Of a DNA stretch of 64,000 bases, positions 30,128-38,428 are shown piece by piece. The notes below the pieces were generated by a model. The model ran no database searches, was not told the origin of the DNA, and worked only from the letters and a program-made list of their open reading frames with translations. The stretch comes from Micrococcaceae bacterium Sec5.7 (GTDB lineage: Bacteria; Actinomycetota; Actinomycetes; Actinomycetales; Micrococcaceae): assembly GCA_039636785.1 (NCBI GenBank), contig CP144169.1:2356001-2420000 (forward strand), given 5' to 3'. The number at the start of each line of letters is the position of its first letter. Within the stretch, counting starts at the first letter, position 1. The position numbers were made by a program, and so were the translations under genes.

Positions 30128-30209
30128 GCTGCCGGGTCTTCCGGCTCGACCGGTTCGACCGGCTCGACCGGTTCGACCAGTTCGACCGGTTCGACCGGTT
30201 CCCGGCAGC
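30128..30209. repeat. Six 9-nt tandem repeats inside a 9-bp inverted repeat
   Basis: Between the protease and its inhibitor, six units of GG(C/T)TCGACC (one AGTTCGACC) run from 30143 to 30196. They are bracketed by exact inverted arms GCTGCCGGG (30128-30136) and CCCGGCAGC (30201-30209). The whole can fold into a cruciform or a large mRNA hairpin. The unit resembles the TTCGACAGGCTCAACC core in the tsaC tail. Confidence 0.8.
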
Positions 30210-30232
30210 CTCGGAAGCACAGGAACCAGGCC

Positions 30233-30541
30233 ATGAAAATCACTGTCCAGCGCAGCGGCGGGATTGCTGCACTGACCCGGGTATGGACAGTCCAGGCTGT
30301 GACGAGCAGTGAGAAGAGTCACTGGCAGCCCATCGTTGAGGCATGCCCCTGGGATTCCGTTCCGAAAACCCGGAAAGCCGCAGGCACCGCACCCGACGGC
30401 CAGCCAGACCGTTTCATGTACTCCATCCGCGCCGGACAGCGCCGGGCCACCCTTCCGGAGCAATCAGTGACCGGCCCGTGGCGGGTACTGGTAGAGAACA
30501 CCAGAGCCGCGGCGGAGGAACCGCCCCGCGCTGCCGGCTAA
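30233..30541 (+). CDS. Emfourin-type protealysin inhibitor
   Basis: This 102-residue protein begins MKITVQRSGGIAALTRVWTV and fits in size and N-terminal pattern the emfourin family, small cytoplasmic inhibitors encoded next to protealysin genes. It lies 112 nt after the M4 protease on the same strand, preceded by AGGAACC. No signal peptide is visible, so it would shield the cytoplasm from the protease. Assignment rests on neighbourhood plus weak sequence likeness. Its stop overlaps the stop of the convergent regulator gene. Confidence 0.75.
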   Translation: MKITVQRSGGIAALTRVWTVQAVTSSEKSHWQPIVEACPWDSVPKTRKAAGTAPDGQPDRFMYSIRAGQRRATLPEQSVTGPWRVLVENTRAAAEEPPRAAG

Positions 30542-31506
30542 ACCGAAGGCGCCAGCTGTCCACGGAAAGCCCGGCGATACGACTGCGGGCTGGTGTCCAG
30601 CACCTTGGCAAAGTGATGGCGAAGAAGCACGGAGTGTCCGAATCCGGCTTCCCTGGCGATCTCATCGATGTTGAGATCGGTGGCTTCCAGGAGTTCCTGG
30701 GCGCGCAGCACCCGTTGTGAGTTCAGCCATGCTGCCGGAGTTGCACCCGTTTCGGAACGGAACCGGCGGGCGAAGGTTCTCGGCGACATGTGCAGCCTGT
30801 CCGCCAACTGGTCCACGGTATGGTCCCGGTCCAGATTCTTCACCATCCAGCGGAGCAGCTCTTCCATGGGTGCGGAGCCGCAGCGCGGCATGGGGCGGTC
30901 GATGAACTGGGCCTGGCCGCCATCGCGGTGGGGCGGCACCACCATGTCACGGGCGATCGCCGAAGCGACGTTCGCTCCCAGCTCAACCCTCACGAGGTGC
31001 AGGCAGGCGTCGATGCCCGCAGCGGTGCCCGCGCTGGAGATGATGTTCCCGTCCTGGACGTAGAGCACGTTTTCATCAACGTGCACCAGGGGAAATTTGC
31101 TGGCCAGGTCATGGGAGTATTGCCAGTGTGTGGTGCAGCGCCGGCCGTCCAGGAGACCTGCCCGTGCCAGTGCAAACGCTCCGGAGCAGATGGACATGAC
31201 CCACGCGCCCCGCGCATCCGCCGCTCTCAATGCATCAAGCACCGAATCAGGGACCTCTTCATCCCGGCCATAGGGCGCCATGATCACGAGGTCGGCGTCG
31301 GTGGCCGCCTCGAGCCCCAGGCTGACGTGGATGGACAGGCCGGACTTAAGCCTGATATCCCCCGGTTCCGGGGCGCAAACACGGAAGTCGAAGGCGGGAA
31401 CACTGCTGCCGCGCCCGGACCGGTCGATGCCAAACACCTCGAAAGCAGTACCGAACTCGAAGATCGAGAAATTGGGAACAACGATGATTGCCACTGATTT
31501 CAACAT
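30538..31506 (-). CDS. GlxA-family transcriptional regulator (DJ-1/PfpI + AraC HTH)
   Basis: This 322-residue regulator has an N-terminal DJ-1/PfpI-like domain (SVAIIVVPNFSIFEFGTAFEVFGIDR, with SICSGAFALARAGLLDGRRCTTHW around the nucleophile elbow). Its C-terminal AraC DNA-binding domain shows two HTHs (TVDQLADRLHMSPRTFARRFRSETGATPAAWL and DLNIDEIAREAGFGHSVLLRHHFAKVLDTSPQSYRRAF). The start MLKSVAII at 31506 is favoured over 31677, which adds a non-family stretch. Its target is not known. A 9-bp inverted repeat lies just upstream. The gene is convergent with the inhibitor gene, sharing stop-codon bases. Confidence 0.9.
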   Translation of the reverse strand: MLKSVAIIVVPNFSIFEFGTAFEVFGIDRSGRGSSVPAFDFRVCAPEPGDIRLKSGLSIHVSLGLEAATDADLVIMAPYGRDEEVPDSVLDALRAADARGAWVMSICSGAFALARAGLLDGRRCTTHWQYSHDLASKFPLVHVDENVLYVQDGNIISSAGTAAGIDACLHLVRVELGANVASAIARDMVVPPHRDGGQAQFIDRPMPRCGSAPMEELLRWMVKNLDRDHTVDQLADRLHMSPRTFARRFRSETGATPAAWLNSQRVLRAQELLEATDLNIDEIAREAGFGHSVLLRHHFAKVLDTSPQSYRRAFRGQLAPSV

Positions 31507-31516
31507 GACTTCATTA

Positions 31517-31551
31517 TGGCAGAAATTAGAGCTTTTTGGTCGTTTCTGCCA
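31517..31551. promoter_or_regulatory. 9-bp inverted repeat between glxA-type regulator and small membrane gene
   Basis: TGGCAGAAA (31517-31525) and TTTCTGCCA (31543-31551) are exact inverted copies, 26 bp centre to centre, in the 81-nt gap between two divergent starts. On the minus strand CATAAT lies 6 nt before the regulator ATG and touches the first arm. This is a likely autoregulatory operator of the AraC-type protein. Confidence 0.5.
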
Positions 31552-31587
31552 CTGTTTCTCTCCTTCTCCACGGAGAACCATAGAGGT

Positions 31588-31755
31588 ATGGAAATCATCG
31601 GAATCGCCCTCGTCATCCTGCTCCTGATCGCCATCTACGCTACCTTCGCCACCCTGCTCAAAGACGGCCGTGGACACACGCCGCCTGTCCGCTCGAACAG
31701 TGACTGGAGCGCCCTTGACCTGCCCAGCAGCAACTACACGCTGCGGAACTTCTGA
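31588..31755 (+). CDS. Small single-helix membrane protein
   Basis: This 55-residue protein begins MEIIGIALVILLLIAIYATFATLLKDG, one membrane helix with a short N-terminal tail, followed by a polar ~28-residue tail ending NYTLRNF. It has a TAGAGG ribosome binding site. Function unknown. It is divergent from the GlxA-type regulator with an 81-nt gap containing a shared palindrome, so it may be its target. An upstream in-frame start at 31516 would run through the palindrome and is not preferred. Confidence 0.65.
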   Translation: MEIIGIALVILLLIAIYATFATLLKDGRGHTPPVRSNSDWSALDLPSSNYTLRNF

Positions 31756-31800
31756 TTTGTTGCAGCGCCTGCCCCAAAACGGCAGCCAGTTGGCCAGGTT

Positions 31801-31839
31801 CTTATGCGGACAGTTTCTGTCCGCATAAGGGCGTAAATT
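31801..31839 (+). promoter_or_regulatory. 13-bp palindromic operator plus -10 of the WYL regulator
   Basis: Perfect arms CTTATGCGGACAG (31801-31813) and CTGTCCGCATAAG (31817-31829) are separated by TTT. Directly after them is TAAATT (31834-31839), a TANNNT -10, 7 nt before the ATG at 31847. The palindrome therefore covers the -35 area of a leaderless promoter, as expected for an autorepressor. Confidence 0.7.
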
Positions 31840-31846
31840 CAGTCAT

Positions 31847-32845
31847 ATGATCCAGACCTCGGCCCGCCTCCTCCAGCTCCTGTCCCTGTTGCAGGTCCGC
31901 CGCGAGTGGACTGGTCCGGCTCTGGCCGAACGCATGCAGGTGACTGAGCGGACCATCCGCCGGGACATCGACAAACTGCGTCATCTCGGATATCCCATCC
32001 AGGCATCCCCCGGCATTGCCGGCGGATACCAGCTGGGCGCCGGCGCCCAGCTGCCACCGCTGCTGCTGGATGACAATGAGGCCTTGGCAGTTGCCCTCGG
32101 GCTGAGTTCCGTGGCTGCCGGACCGGTGGCCGGCATCGGCGAAGCCTCGGTGCGCGCACTGGCGAAACTGGAACAGGTGCTCCCCTCCCGGCTGCGCCCG
32201 AAATTTGCCATGCTAAGGGCTTCCGTGACCACTCTTCCCACCCACGCGGCACCGGTGGATCCACTGAAGTTGACGGCCGCTTCGGCGGCCATCGCGGACC
32301 GCCGGCAGCTCAGTTTTGACTACACCACGGCCGACGGTACGGCGGGGCGGCGCCTCGTGGAGCCGTACCGGCTCGTGGCCGCAGGGCAGCGCTGGTACCT
32401 CGTCGCCTGGGACGTGAACCGCGGGGACTGGCGGACTTTCCGCGCGGACAGAATCGCGTCGCTGCCGTCGGAACGGAAGAAATACCTCCCGCGTCCCCTC
32501 CCCGCGAAGGATCTCGCAGCCTACGTCCAGCGCTCAATTACGCGGTCACCTTACCGGTACGACGTCGTCGTCCGCCTCCATGCCCCGCTCCGCGAGGTGG
32601 CGGCCTTTGTCGGCCCGCAGATGGCAACGCTCAGCGCCGATGGGGAGAACACCACCATCCTGCGCGCCGGCTGGGACCGTCTGGAAACCCCTGCTGCCCA
32701 TCTGGCGTCACTGGACATGGACTTTGAGATCCTTGCCCCCGAGGAATTCCGCGGCTACGCCCGTGAACTCGCGGAACGGCTGGTGCTGGCAGCCAACGGC
32801 GGCAGACGGGCACCTGGGACCATGGAAGACCCGGCTCAGGTTTGA
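31847..32845 (+). CDS. YafY-type HTH/WYL-domain transcriptional regulator
   Basis: This 332-residue regulator has an N-terminal winged HTH (RLLQLLSLLQVRREWTGPALAERMQVTERTIRRDIDKLRHLGYPIQA) and a WYL domain with the name-giving residues in GQRWYLVAWDVNRGDWRTFRADRI, plus the C-terminal WCX region. Such proteins sense unknown ligands and often repress their own gene. A near-ideal operator overlaps its promoter. Its other targets are not evident: the neighbours are a small membrane protein and the convergent catC. The cat genes have their own LysR protein, so control of them is not implied. Confidence 0.92.
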   Translation: MIQTSARLLQLLSLLQVRREWTGPALAERMQVTERTIRRDIDKLRHLGYPIQASPGIAGGYQLGAGAQLPPLLLDDNEALAVALGLSSVAAGPVAGIGEASVRALAKLEQVLPSRLRPKFAMLRASVTTLPTHAAPVDPLKLTAASAAIADRRQLSFDYTTADGTAGRRLVEPYRLVAAGQRWYLVAWDVNRGDWRTFRADRIASLPSERKKYLPRPLPAKDLAAYVQRSITRSPYRYDVVVRLHAPLREVAAFVGPQMATLSADGENTTILRAGWDRLETPAAHLASLDMDFEILAPEEFRGYARELAERLVLAANGGRRAPGTMEDPAQV

Positions 32846-32857
32846 ACCGGGTCTTCC
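32824..32857. terminator. Bidirectional hairpin between WYL gene and catC
   Basis: GGAAGACCCGG (32824-32834) and CCGGGTCTTCC (32847-32857) pair over 11 bp with a 12-nt loop. The stem includes the last WYL codons and lies between two convergent genes, so it can serve both. No strong U-run follows. Confidence 0.6.
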
Positions 32858-32876
32858 TGGACAACCATTTGGGCTG

Positions 32877-33161
32877 TCAGCCCAGCGCGATGTCCGAGGG
32901 GTGGAGTGCCAGCGGCGTGATGTCCATTTTCATGTACGGGAACAACGGCAGCCCCCAGAGGATCTCGTGCAGGCGCTCGTTGCCGGCCACATCGAAGATG
33001 CTGATGTTGGCGTATTCGCCGACGCAGCGCCAGATGTTCTGCCATTCGCCGTTGTGCTGGAGCTCCTGCGAATAGGCCTTCTCCCTGGCCAGTAGCTCGG
33101 CTTTGGCCTGCGCATCCATGTCCTGCGGAATGCTGACGTCCATACGGACTGCAAAAAGCAC
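32877..33161 (-). CDS. catC: Muconolactone delta-isomerase
   Basis: This 94-residue enzyme converts muconolactone to 3-oxoadipate enol-lactone in the catechol ortho-cleavage path. The N-terminus LFAVRMDVSIPQDMDAQAKAEL and the C-terminal WGLPLFPYMKMDITPLALHPS are diagnostic. The GTG at 33161 starts the family-typical (M)LFxVRMDV; it is preceded by AGAAGGAAG. It follows catA by 25 nt, giving the order catR-catB-catA-catC. Confidence 0.95.
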   Translation of the reverse strand: MLFAVRMDVSIPQDMDAQAKAELLAREKAYSQELQHNGEWQNIWRCVGEYANISIFDVAGNERLHEILWGLPLFPYMKMDITPLALHPSDIALG

Positions 33162-33186
33162 GGGACTTCCTTCTCTCAGAGTCGGA

Positions 33187-34053
33187 TCAGGACTTGGCGG
33201 CGTCCAGCACGAAGTCGTAAGTGACCTCGTTGCCGGCAGCATCCGCGCGGGTGGTCGGGCTCAGCACAAGCTCCGGCTTGACAGCCGAGGCGATGTCATC
33301 GGAGAGGTGCTGGTCCCCTTCGAAGTACAGCTGGGCGGTCAGCAGCTGGTAGCCGGGAGCCGAAACCTTCAGGTGCAGGTGCGCCGGGCGCCAAGCATGC
33401 CATCCGGCTGCCGCTATCAGCTTGCCGCAGGCACCGTCGGTAGGAATCTGGTATGGGGCGGGCTGCACCGTATTCAGCGCGAAGTTGCCCTCTGCGTCGG
33501 CAACCACTGTTCCCCGCAGGTTCCATTCGGGCAGACCCGGGGCGTACTGCGAGTAGAAGCCGTTGTCATCAGCGTGCCAGATCTCCACGTGGGCGCCTCC
33601 GAGCGAGGCACCGTCAACGCCGCGGACCTGGCCTTGGAACAGCAACGGAGTGCCGCCTTCATCTTCTCGCTTCGGCAGGGTGGCCGGGGTTTCCAGCTCA
33701 GGTGCGGCCGGCACGTAGTACGGGCCCTCGATGGTGCCCTTGTTGCCTTCCCGGTCCTCCGTGGAGACCTCTTCGACAACGTGCTCCACCCAGACATCCA
33801 TGAACAGCGGCCATTCGCCGTCTTCGCCGACTCCGATGAGCCATGCCTTCAGGGCATTGAACTCGTCATAAGTGACTTTGTGCTGTCGGATGGTCTCGTA
33901 GACGGCGCCAAGTACTTCGTTCGCCAGGAGCGACACACGTTCTTTGGGGACCTCAAGTGCCGCCGTCTTGCCGCTGTCGCGGAAGCGTTCAGTGGCGAGG
34001 CCGCCCGATTCGGCCGCCTTGGCGTCAAATTCGCTCAGCTCAGTTGTCATCAT
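33187..34053 (-). CDS. catA: Catechol 1,2-dioxygenase
   Basis: This 288-residue intradiol dioxygenase opens catechol to cis,cis-muconate using Fe(III). The four iron ligands are visible as the Tyr in EGPYYVP, the Tyr in NGFYSQYAPG and the two His in RPAHLHLKVSAPG. The N-terminal helical linker domain of intradiol enzymes is present. Two adjacent ATGs (34053, 34050) are possible. A 509-residue open frame on the opposite strand is a shadow of this gene and catB. Confidence 0.96.
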   Translation of the reverse strand: MMTTELSEFDAKAAESGGLATERFRDSGKTAALEVPKERVSLLANEVLGAVYETIRQHKVTYDEFNALKAWLIGVGEDGEWPLFMDVWVEHVVEEVSTEDREGNKGTIEGPYYVPAAPELETPATLPKREDEGGTPLLFQGQVRGVDGASLGGAHVEIWHADDNGFYSQYAPGLPEWNLRGTVVADAEGNFALNTVQPAPYQIPTDGACGKLIAAAGWHAWRPAHLHLKVSAPGYQLLTAQLYFEGDQHLSDDIASAVKPELVLSPTTRADAAGNEVTYDFVLDAAKS

Positions 34054-34134
34054 CGACTCGCTTTCGTTTTCCGGTGCTGGCTGCCGCACAGTCACCGTGA
34101 TTTGTGGTTGGGTTCGGTGGTTCGTTGGGAGGGT

Positions 34135-35244
34135 TCAGTCGTTCTGGTCGAGGCGGTACCTTGCCAGCTTGTCCGGATCGATTTCGATTCCGATTCCTGG
34201 CGCCTGGCGCACCGACAAGGAGCCGTCCACGATCTCCAGCGGCTCGGTGAGGAGGTCGTCGCTCATGTCCAGGAAGTTGGAAAGTTCCCCCGCCCGCTGG
34301 GTGGTGGACTTGAACGCGGCGCCGAAAGTGACGGTGCAGAGGGTGCCCACCTGCCCATCGATCTGGTTGCCCATGACAACCTCTGCTCCCAGTCCGTCGC
34401 ACTGGTACAGCACCCGCTGGGAGTGCGAAAACCCGGTGCGGGCGGTCTTGATGCTGATGGCAGTGGCCGCACCGTTGAGCAGCTCGCGGGTCACCTGGCC
34501 CGGATTCGTTGCGCTTTCGTCCGCCACAAACGGGATGGGGCAGCGCTCAACGAGCCATTTGCGGCCCAGGACGTCGTCCGCGGGGCAGAGCTCCTCGGCC
34601 AGGGTCAGGTCAAGGTCCGCCATGGCTTTTAGAGCCCGGAGCGATTCCGACGCCGTCCAGCCACGGTTTCCGTCAATGTACAGCTCGATCCCGTCACCGA
34701 GCTCCTCGCGCAGGGCGCGGCAGACGTCGACGTCGAGCCTGAAGGGTCTCCGTCCGACCTTGACTTTGAAGGTCGTGATCCCGTAGCTGGCGCGCATGCG
34801 CTCGGCTTCGGCAACCATCCTGGCAGGCTCGGCGAAGCCGAGCATGTGGCTCACCCGCATGCTGTCGGCGAACCCGCCGAGAAGTGCTGTTACCGGTTGC
34901 CCCAGGGTCTTGCCGATGACGTCCCAAACGGCCATGTCGATAGCGGACTTGGCCGTGGGGTTACCCACTGTCCTGTCCATGACGGCGTGCATGGCCTCGC
35001 GGTCCATGATGGACATGCCCACAAGCCGGGGGGCGAAAAGGGTCATGACCGCCGCCACAATGGATTCCTGTGTCTCACCGTAGGTAAAGGGCCGGGCGGG
35101 GGCTTCGGCGACGCCGACCACGTCGTCGTCGCTATGGACCCGGACCAGGACGTGCAGGGCTGTGTGGACTTCACCGCTGGCGAAGCGCAGGGGCTTCGTG
35201 TAGGGGATGGCGAAAGGGATCGCCTCGATAGCGGTGATTTTCAC
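34135..35244 (-). CDS. catB: Muconate cycloisomerase
   Basis: This 369-residue enolase-superfamily enzyme cyclises cis,cis-muconate to muconolactone. The catalytic Lys motif TFKVKVGRR, the metal ligands in ELYIDGNRGW, in LAEELCPADD and in FVADESATN, and the second Lys in AISIKTARTG all fit. It starts with a GTG that overlaps the catR stop (GTGA), so regulator and enzyme are translated together. Confidence 0.96.
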   Translation of the reverse strand: MKITAIEAIPFAIPYTKPLRFASGEVHTALHVLVRVHSDDDVVGVAEAPARPFTYGETQESIVAAVMTLFAPRLVGMSIMDREAMHAVMDRTVGNPTAKSAIDMAVWDVIGKTLGQPVTALLGGFADSMRVSHMLGFAEPARMVAEAERMRASYGITTFKVKVGRRPFRLDVDVCRALREELGDGIELYIDGNRGWTASESLRALKAMADLDLTLAEELCPADDVLGRKWLVERCPIPFVADESATNPGQVTRELLNGAATAISIKTARTGFSHSQRVLYQCDGLGAEVVMGNQIDGQVGTLCTVTFGAAFKSTTQRAGELSNFLDMSDDLLTEPLEIVDGSLSVRQAPGIGIEIDPDKLARYRLDQND

Positions 35245-36155
35245 GGGAGCCTTCCGGGATAGGTCTGGTCGATAAAGATTTCGTTGTCCTCAAGTGCCGC
35301 GAGGAATGCGTCAACCAGGGGTGACACATCGTTGCGTCGCCAGGCGAGGGCGAGTTCCACTGAATCGGATCCATCCACCGTCCGGTACTGGACGCCGTCA
35401 AGCGCAATCCCCCGGACGGATCCTGGCAAAACCGCTACTCCCAGCCCGGCCGCGACGAGGGAGAGCTGGGTTGAGGTCTTGGTTGATTCGTGCGCCACGT
35501 GCGGATGAAAATCAGCTGCGTTGCATGCACGGATGACGGCGTCATTGACCACCGACCGGGAAGCTGCCGGGTACATGATGAAGTCCTCGCCCCGCAGCTC
35601 GCCGACCGTCACCGATGCCTGCGCCGTGAGCCGATGGCCGTCCGGCAGTGCAACCACAAACTGCTCACGGGCAATCGGACGCAATTCCAGCGAGTCCTCC
35701 CGGACCGGCGGACGCAGGACCCCGATGTCGAGTTCCCCTGTATCCAATGCCGTTTCGATCGCTGGAGTGAGCATTTCCGTGTGGATGTCCAGAGCGACGC
35801 CCGGTAGATGCTGTTTGACCAACCGGGCCAGAACCGGAAGCTGGGTGTAGGACGCCGTGCCAGTCAGCCCGATGCGCAGAGTGCCGGCTTTCCCTTCGGC
35901 AAAGCGGCGGGCCCGCCGGGCCGCATCATCAACGGCCGCGAGAATACGCCGGGCATCCGCCAGAAAAGCCTCACCGGCGGCGGTGAGCCTGACGCTGCGC
36001 GTCGTCCTTGCGAGCAGTTCCACGCCCAGCTCCGCCTCCAGCTGCCGTATCTGCTGGGAGAGCGGTGGCTGAGCCATCTGGAGGCGTTCCGCTGCCTGGC
36101 CGAAGTGGCAGGTGTCGGCCACCACCACGAAGTAGCGCAAGTGACGCAGTTCCAC
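35241..36155 (-). CDS. catR: LysR-type regulator of catechol/benzoate genes
   Basis: This 304-residue LysR protein has an N-terminal HTH (VELRHLRYFVVVADTCHFGQAAERLQMAQPPLSQQIRQLEAELG) and a C-terminal ligand-binding domain. It resembles the BenM/CatM/CatR group, which binds cis,cis-muconate. The GTG at 36155 gives the usual LysR N-terminus and has AAGGAGAGG about 12 nt upstream; an ATG at 36182 without such a site is the alternative. It is divergent from benA and heads the catR-catB-catA-catC operon. Confidence 0.88.
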   Translation of the reverse strand: MELRHLRYFVVVADTCHFGQAAERLQMAQPPLSQQIRQLEAELGVELLARTTRSVRLTAAGEAFLADARRILAAVDDAARRARRFAEGKAGTLRIGLTGTASYTQLPVLARLVKQHLPGVALDIHTEMLTPAIETALDTGELDIGVLRPPVREDSLELRPIAREQFVVALPDGHRLTAQASVTVGELRGEDFIMYPAASRSVVNDAVIRACNAADFHPHVAHESTKTSTQLSLVAAGLGVAVLPGSVRGIALDGVQYRTVDGSDSVELALAWRRNDVSPLVDAFLAALEDNEIFIDQTYPGRLP

Positions 36156-36480
36156 AGTCCTGACGCCCCTCTCCTTTGTCATCGTCGGCAGCCCAAACGG
36201 TCGTGTGAGTCCGTCCCGCGATTGGATTGCCGTGTTTGTTGTTGATTCAACAGCGTATGGCTGATTTTGATATTGAACAAATACCTAATTGTTCCTTTTT
36301 GAGACTTTACAAATATGAATGTGCACCTAGGCGGGGCTAGGCAAATGCCTAGTGTGACGCGCGCCACGCAGTGGCAGAGTTGCATGCATTCACCATTGAC
36401 CGACCGATAGTTTGGCGGTCCGTACGGGCAGAGAAGCCCGGCAACCCGGGCAATGCGGCCCGATATCGATAGGAGCCAAC
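36156..36480. promoter_or_regulatory. Divergent ben-cat control region
   Basis: This ~325-nt gap without genes separates catR and benA. It holds two perfect inverted repeats: GAACAA-N8-TTGTTC (36275-36294) and CTAGGC-AAAT-GCCTAG (36337-36352), the latter next to a second CCTAGG palindrome at 36326-36331. Its middle is AT-rich. A GCCCGG-N3-CCGGGC stem lies in the benA leader near 36434-36449. One or both sites are likely targets of CatR or the BenR-like protein. Confidence 0.65.
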
Positions 36481-37839
36481 ATGACTGAGACCCTGGCGGG
36501 CATCCGAGCCCACCTCGACCAGGCCCTGGTGGAGCACCCGGAGAATGGCGTATACCGCGCCAAGCGAAGCATCTTCACGGACGAAGACCTCTTCGAACTG
36601 GAGATGAAGCACATTTTCGAAGGCAACTGGGTTTACCTGGCGCACGACAGCCAGATTCCGAACGTGGGCGACTACTTCACAACGTACATCGGACGCCAGC
36701 CGATCATCATTTCGCGCGACAAGCAGGGCGGACTGAATGCAATCATCAACGCCTGCAGCCACCGCGGCGCCATGCTGTGCCGGCGCAAGACGGACAACCG
36801 CACCACGTTCACCTGCCCCTTCCACGGCTGGACCTTCAACAACACGGGCAAACTCCTGAAGGTCAAGGATCCCCGGGACGCCGGATACCCGGAGCAGTTT
36901 AATAAGGAAGGCTCACACGACCTCACGAAGGTGGCCCGGTTCGAGAGCTACCGCGGTTTCCTCTTCGGCAGCATCAACCCGGACGTGAAGCCGCTCGAGG
37001 AGCATCTGGGCGAATCCACCAAGATCATCGACATGATCGTGGACCAGTCCCCGGACGGCCTGGAAGTCCTGCGTGGCGCCTCCACCTACACCTACGACGG
37101 CAACTGGAAGCTGCAGGCAGAAAACGGCGCCGACGGTTACCACGTCTCGGCCACGCACTGGAACTACGCTGCCACCACCGCACGCCGGACCACCGGCGAA
37201 TCAGCCAACGAAACCAAAAACATGGACGCCGGCGGCTGGGCCAGGCAGAAAGGCGGCTACTACTCCTTCGACCACGGCCACCTGCTGCTCTGGACCGAGT
37301 GGCTCGATCCCAGCAACCGCCCGCTTTTCGACCGCCGCGACGAACTGGTGGAGAAGTTCGGTGTGGAAAAGGCCGACTGGATGATCAACATCTCCCGCAA
37401 CCTCTGCCTCTACCCCAACGTCTACCTGATGGATCAATTCGGCTCCCAGATCCGGCATTTCCGCCCCATCGCTGTCGACAAGACCGAGGTGACCATCTAC
37501 TGCATCGCCCCCAAGGGCGAAAGCGATGAGGCACGTGCCAACCGCATCCGCCAGTATGAGGACTTCTTCAACGCCTCCGGGATGGCCACGCCTGATGATC
37601 TGGAGGAGTTCCGCTCCTGCCAGAAAACCTACCTCGCCACCGCTGCTCCGTGGAACGACCTCGGCCGCGGCGTGACACACCAGATCGAAGGCGCGAATGA
37701 AAACGCCAGCGTCATTGGCCTCAAGCCGATTTCCAGCGGCGCCCGGACCGAGGACGAAGGCCTCTACCCGATCCAGCATGGTTACTGGGTGGAGACCATG
37801 CGCAAGGCTGCAGACGCCGAAGAAGCCGCTCAGAACTAG
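36481..37839 (+). CDS. benA: Benzoate 1,2-dioxygenase large (alpha) subunit
   Basis: This 452-residue Rieske oxygenase alpha subunit converts benzoate to the cis-diol carboxylate. The Rieske cluster ligands are Cys92, His94, Cys112 and His115 (ACSHRG and CPFHGW). The mononuclear iron histidines are His221 and His226 in [13 protein letters not shown]. The ATG at 36481 after AGGAGCC is preferred to 36412. First gene of benABCD-benK. Confidence 0.96.
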   Translation: MTETLAGIRAHLDQALVEHPENGVYRAKRSIFTDEDLFELEMKHIFEGNWVYLAHDSQIPNVGDYFTTYIGRQPIIISRDKQGGLNAIINACSHRGAMLCRRKTDNRTTFTCPFHGWTFNNTGKLLKVKDPRDAGYPEQFNKEGSHDLTKVARFESYRGFLFGSINPDVKPLEEHLGESTKIIDMIVDQSPDGLEVLRGASTYTYDGNWKLQAENGADGYHVSATHWNYAATTARRTTGESANETKNMDAGGWARQKGGYYSFDHGHLLLWTEWLDPSNRPLFDRRDELVEKFGVEKADWMINISRNLCLYPNVYLMDQFGSQIRHFRPIAVDKTEVTIYCIAPKGESDEARANRIRQYEDFFNASGMATPDDLEEFRSCQKTYLATAAPWNDLGRGVTHQIEGANENASVIGLKPISSGARTEDEGLYPIQHGYWVETMRKAADAEEAAQN

Positions 37840-37866
37840 GCCCGGACAGAGCCTGAGGAGAAGAAC

Positions 37867-38400
37867 ATGACACTTACAACTGAAATCAGCCAGCTTGCCG
37901 TCGCTGACAGCCCGGCCAGCCTGGAGGACATCCGCTCCTTCCTCTACCGCGAGGCGCGCTTCCTGGACGACCGCGAATTTGACCGCTGGCTGGACTGCTA
38001 CCACCCCGAGGCCGAGTTCTGGATGCCGGCCTGGGCCGACGACGACCAGCTCACCAGCGATCCGCAGCGCGAGATCTCGCTGATCTACTACTCCAACCGT
38101 GGCGGCCTTGAAGACCGCGTCTTCCGCATCAAGACAGACCGCTCAAGCGCCACGAGCCTGCCTGAGCCGCGCACCGGCCACAACATCAGCAACGTGGAGA
38201 TCGTGGAGGTCCGCGGCCAGCAGGTCGACGTGCGCTTCAACTGGTACACGCTGTACTACCGCTATCAGAACATCGATCCGTATTTCGGAACGTCTTTCTA
38301 CACCATCGACTTCTCCGGCACCCAGCCCGTGATCACGAAGAAGAAGGTGGTCCTCAAGAACGACTACATCCACCACATCGTGGACATTTACCACATCTAA
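37867..38400 (+). CDS. benB: Benzoate 1,2-dioxygenase small (beta) subunit
   Basis: This 177-residue structural beta subunit has the ring-hydroxylating dioxygenase beta fold, with FLYREARFLDDREFDRWLDCYHPEAEFWMPAW and the C-terminal KKVVLKNDYIHHIVDIYHI. It follows benA by 27 nt with a GAGGAGAA ribosome binding site. Confidence 0.96.
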   Translation: MTLTTEISQLAVADSPASLEDIRSFLYREARFLDDREFDRWLDCYHPEAEFWMPAWADDDQLTSDPQREISLIYYSNRGGLEDRVFRIKTDRSSATSLPEPRTGHNISNVEIVEVRGQQVDVRFNWYTLYYRYQNIDPYFGTSFYTIDFSGTQPVITKKKVVLKNDYIHHIVDIYHI

Positions 38401-38428
38401 TTTCCCTAGGACTGGATTCGAGCCCCCC

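Noticed and set aside
30143..30196. Possible CRISPR-like array
   Set aside because: Units are 9 nt without spacers, so it is a simple tandem repeat.
29551..30243. Minus-strand frame with VEP repeats across the tandem repeat
   Set aside because: Antisense to the M4 protease; the VEP pattern is just the reading of the 9-nt repeat.
33103..34632. Plus-strand open frame of 509 codons
   Set aside because: It spans two real genes, catA and catB, on the other strand; long frames of this type come from the high GC content.
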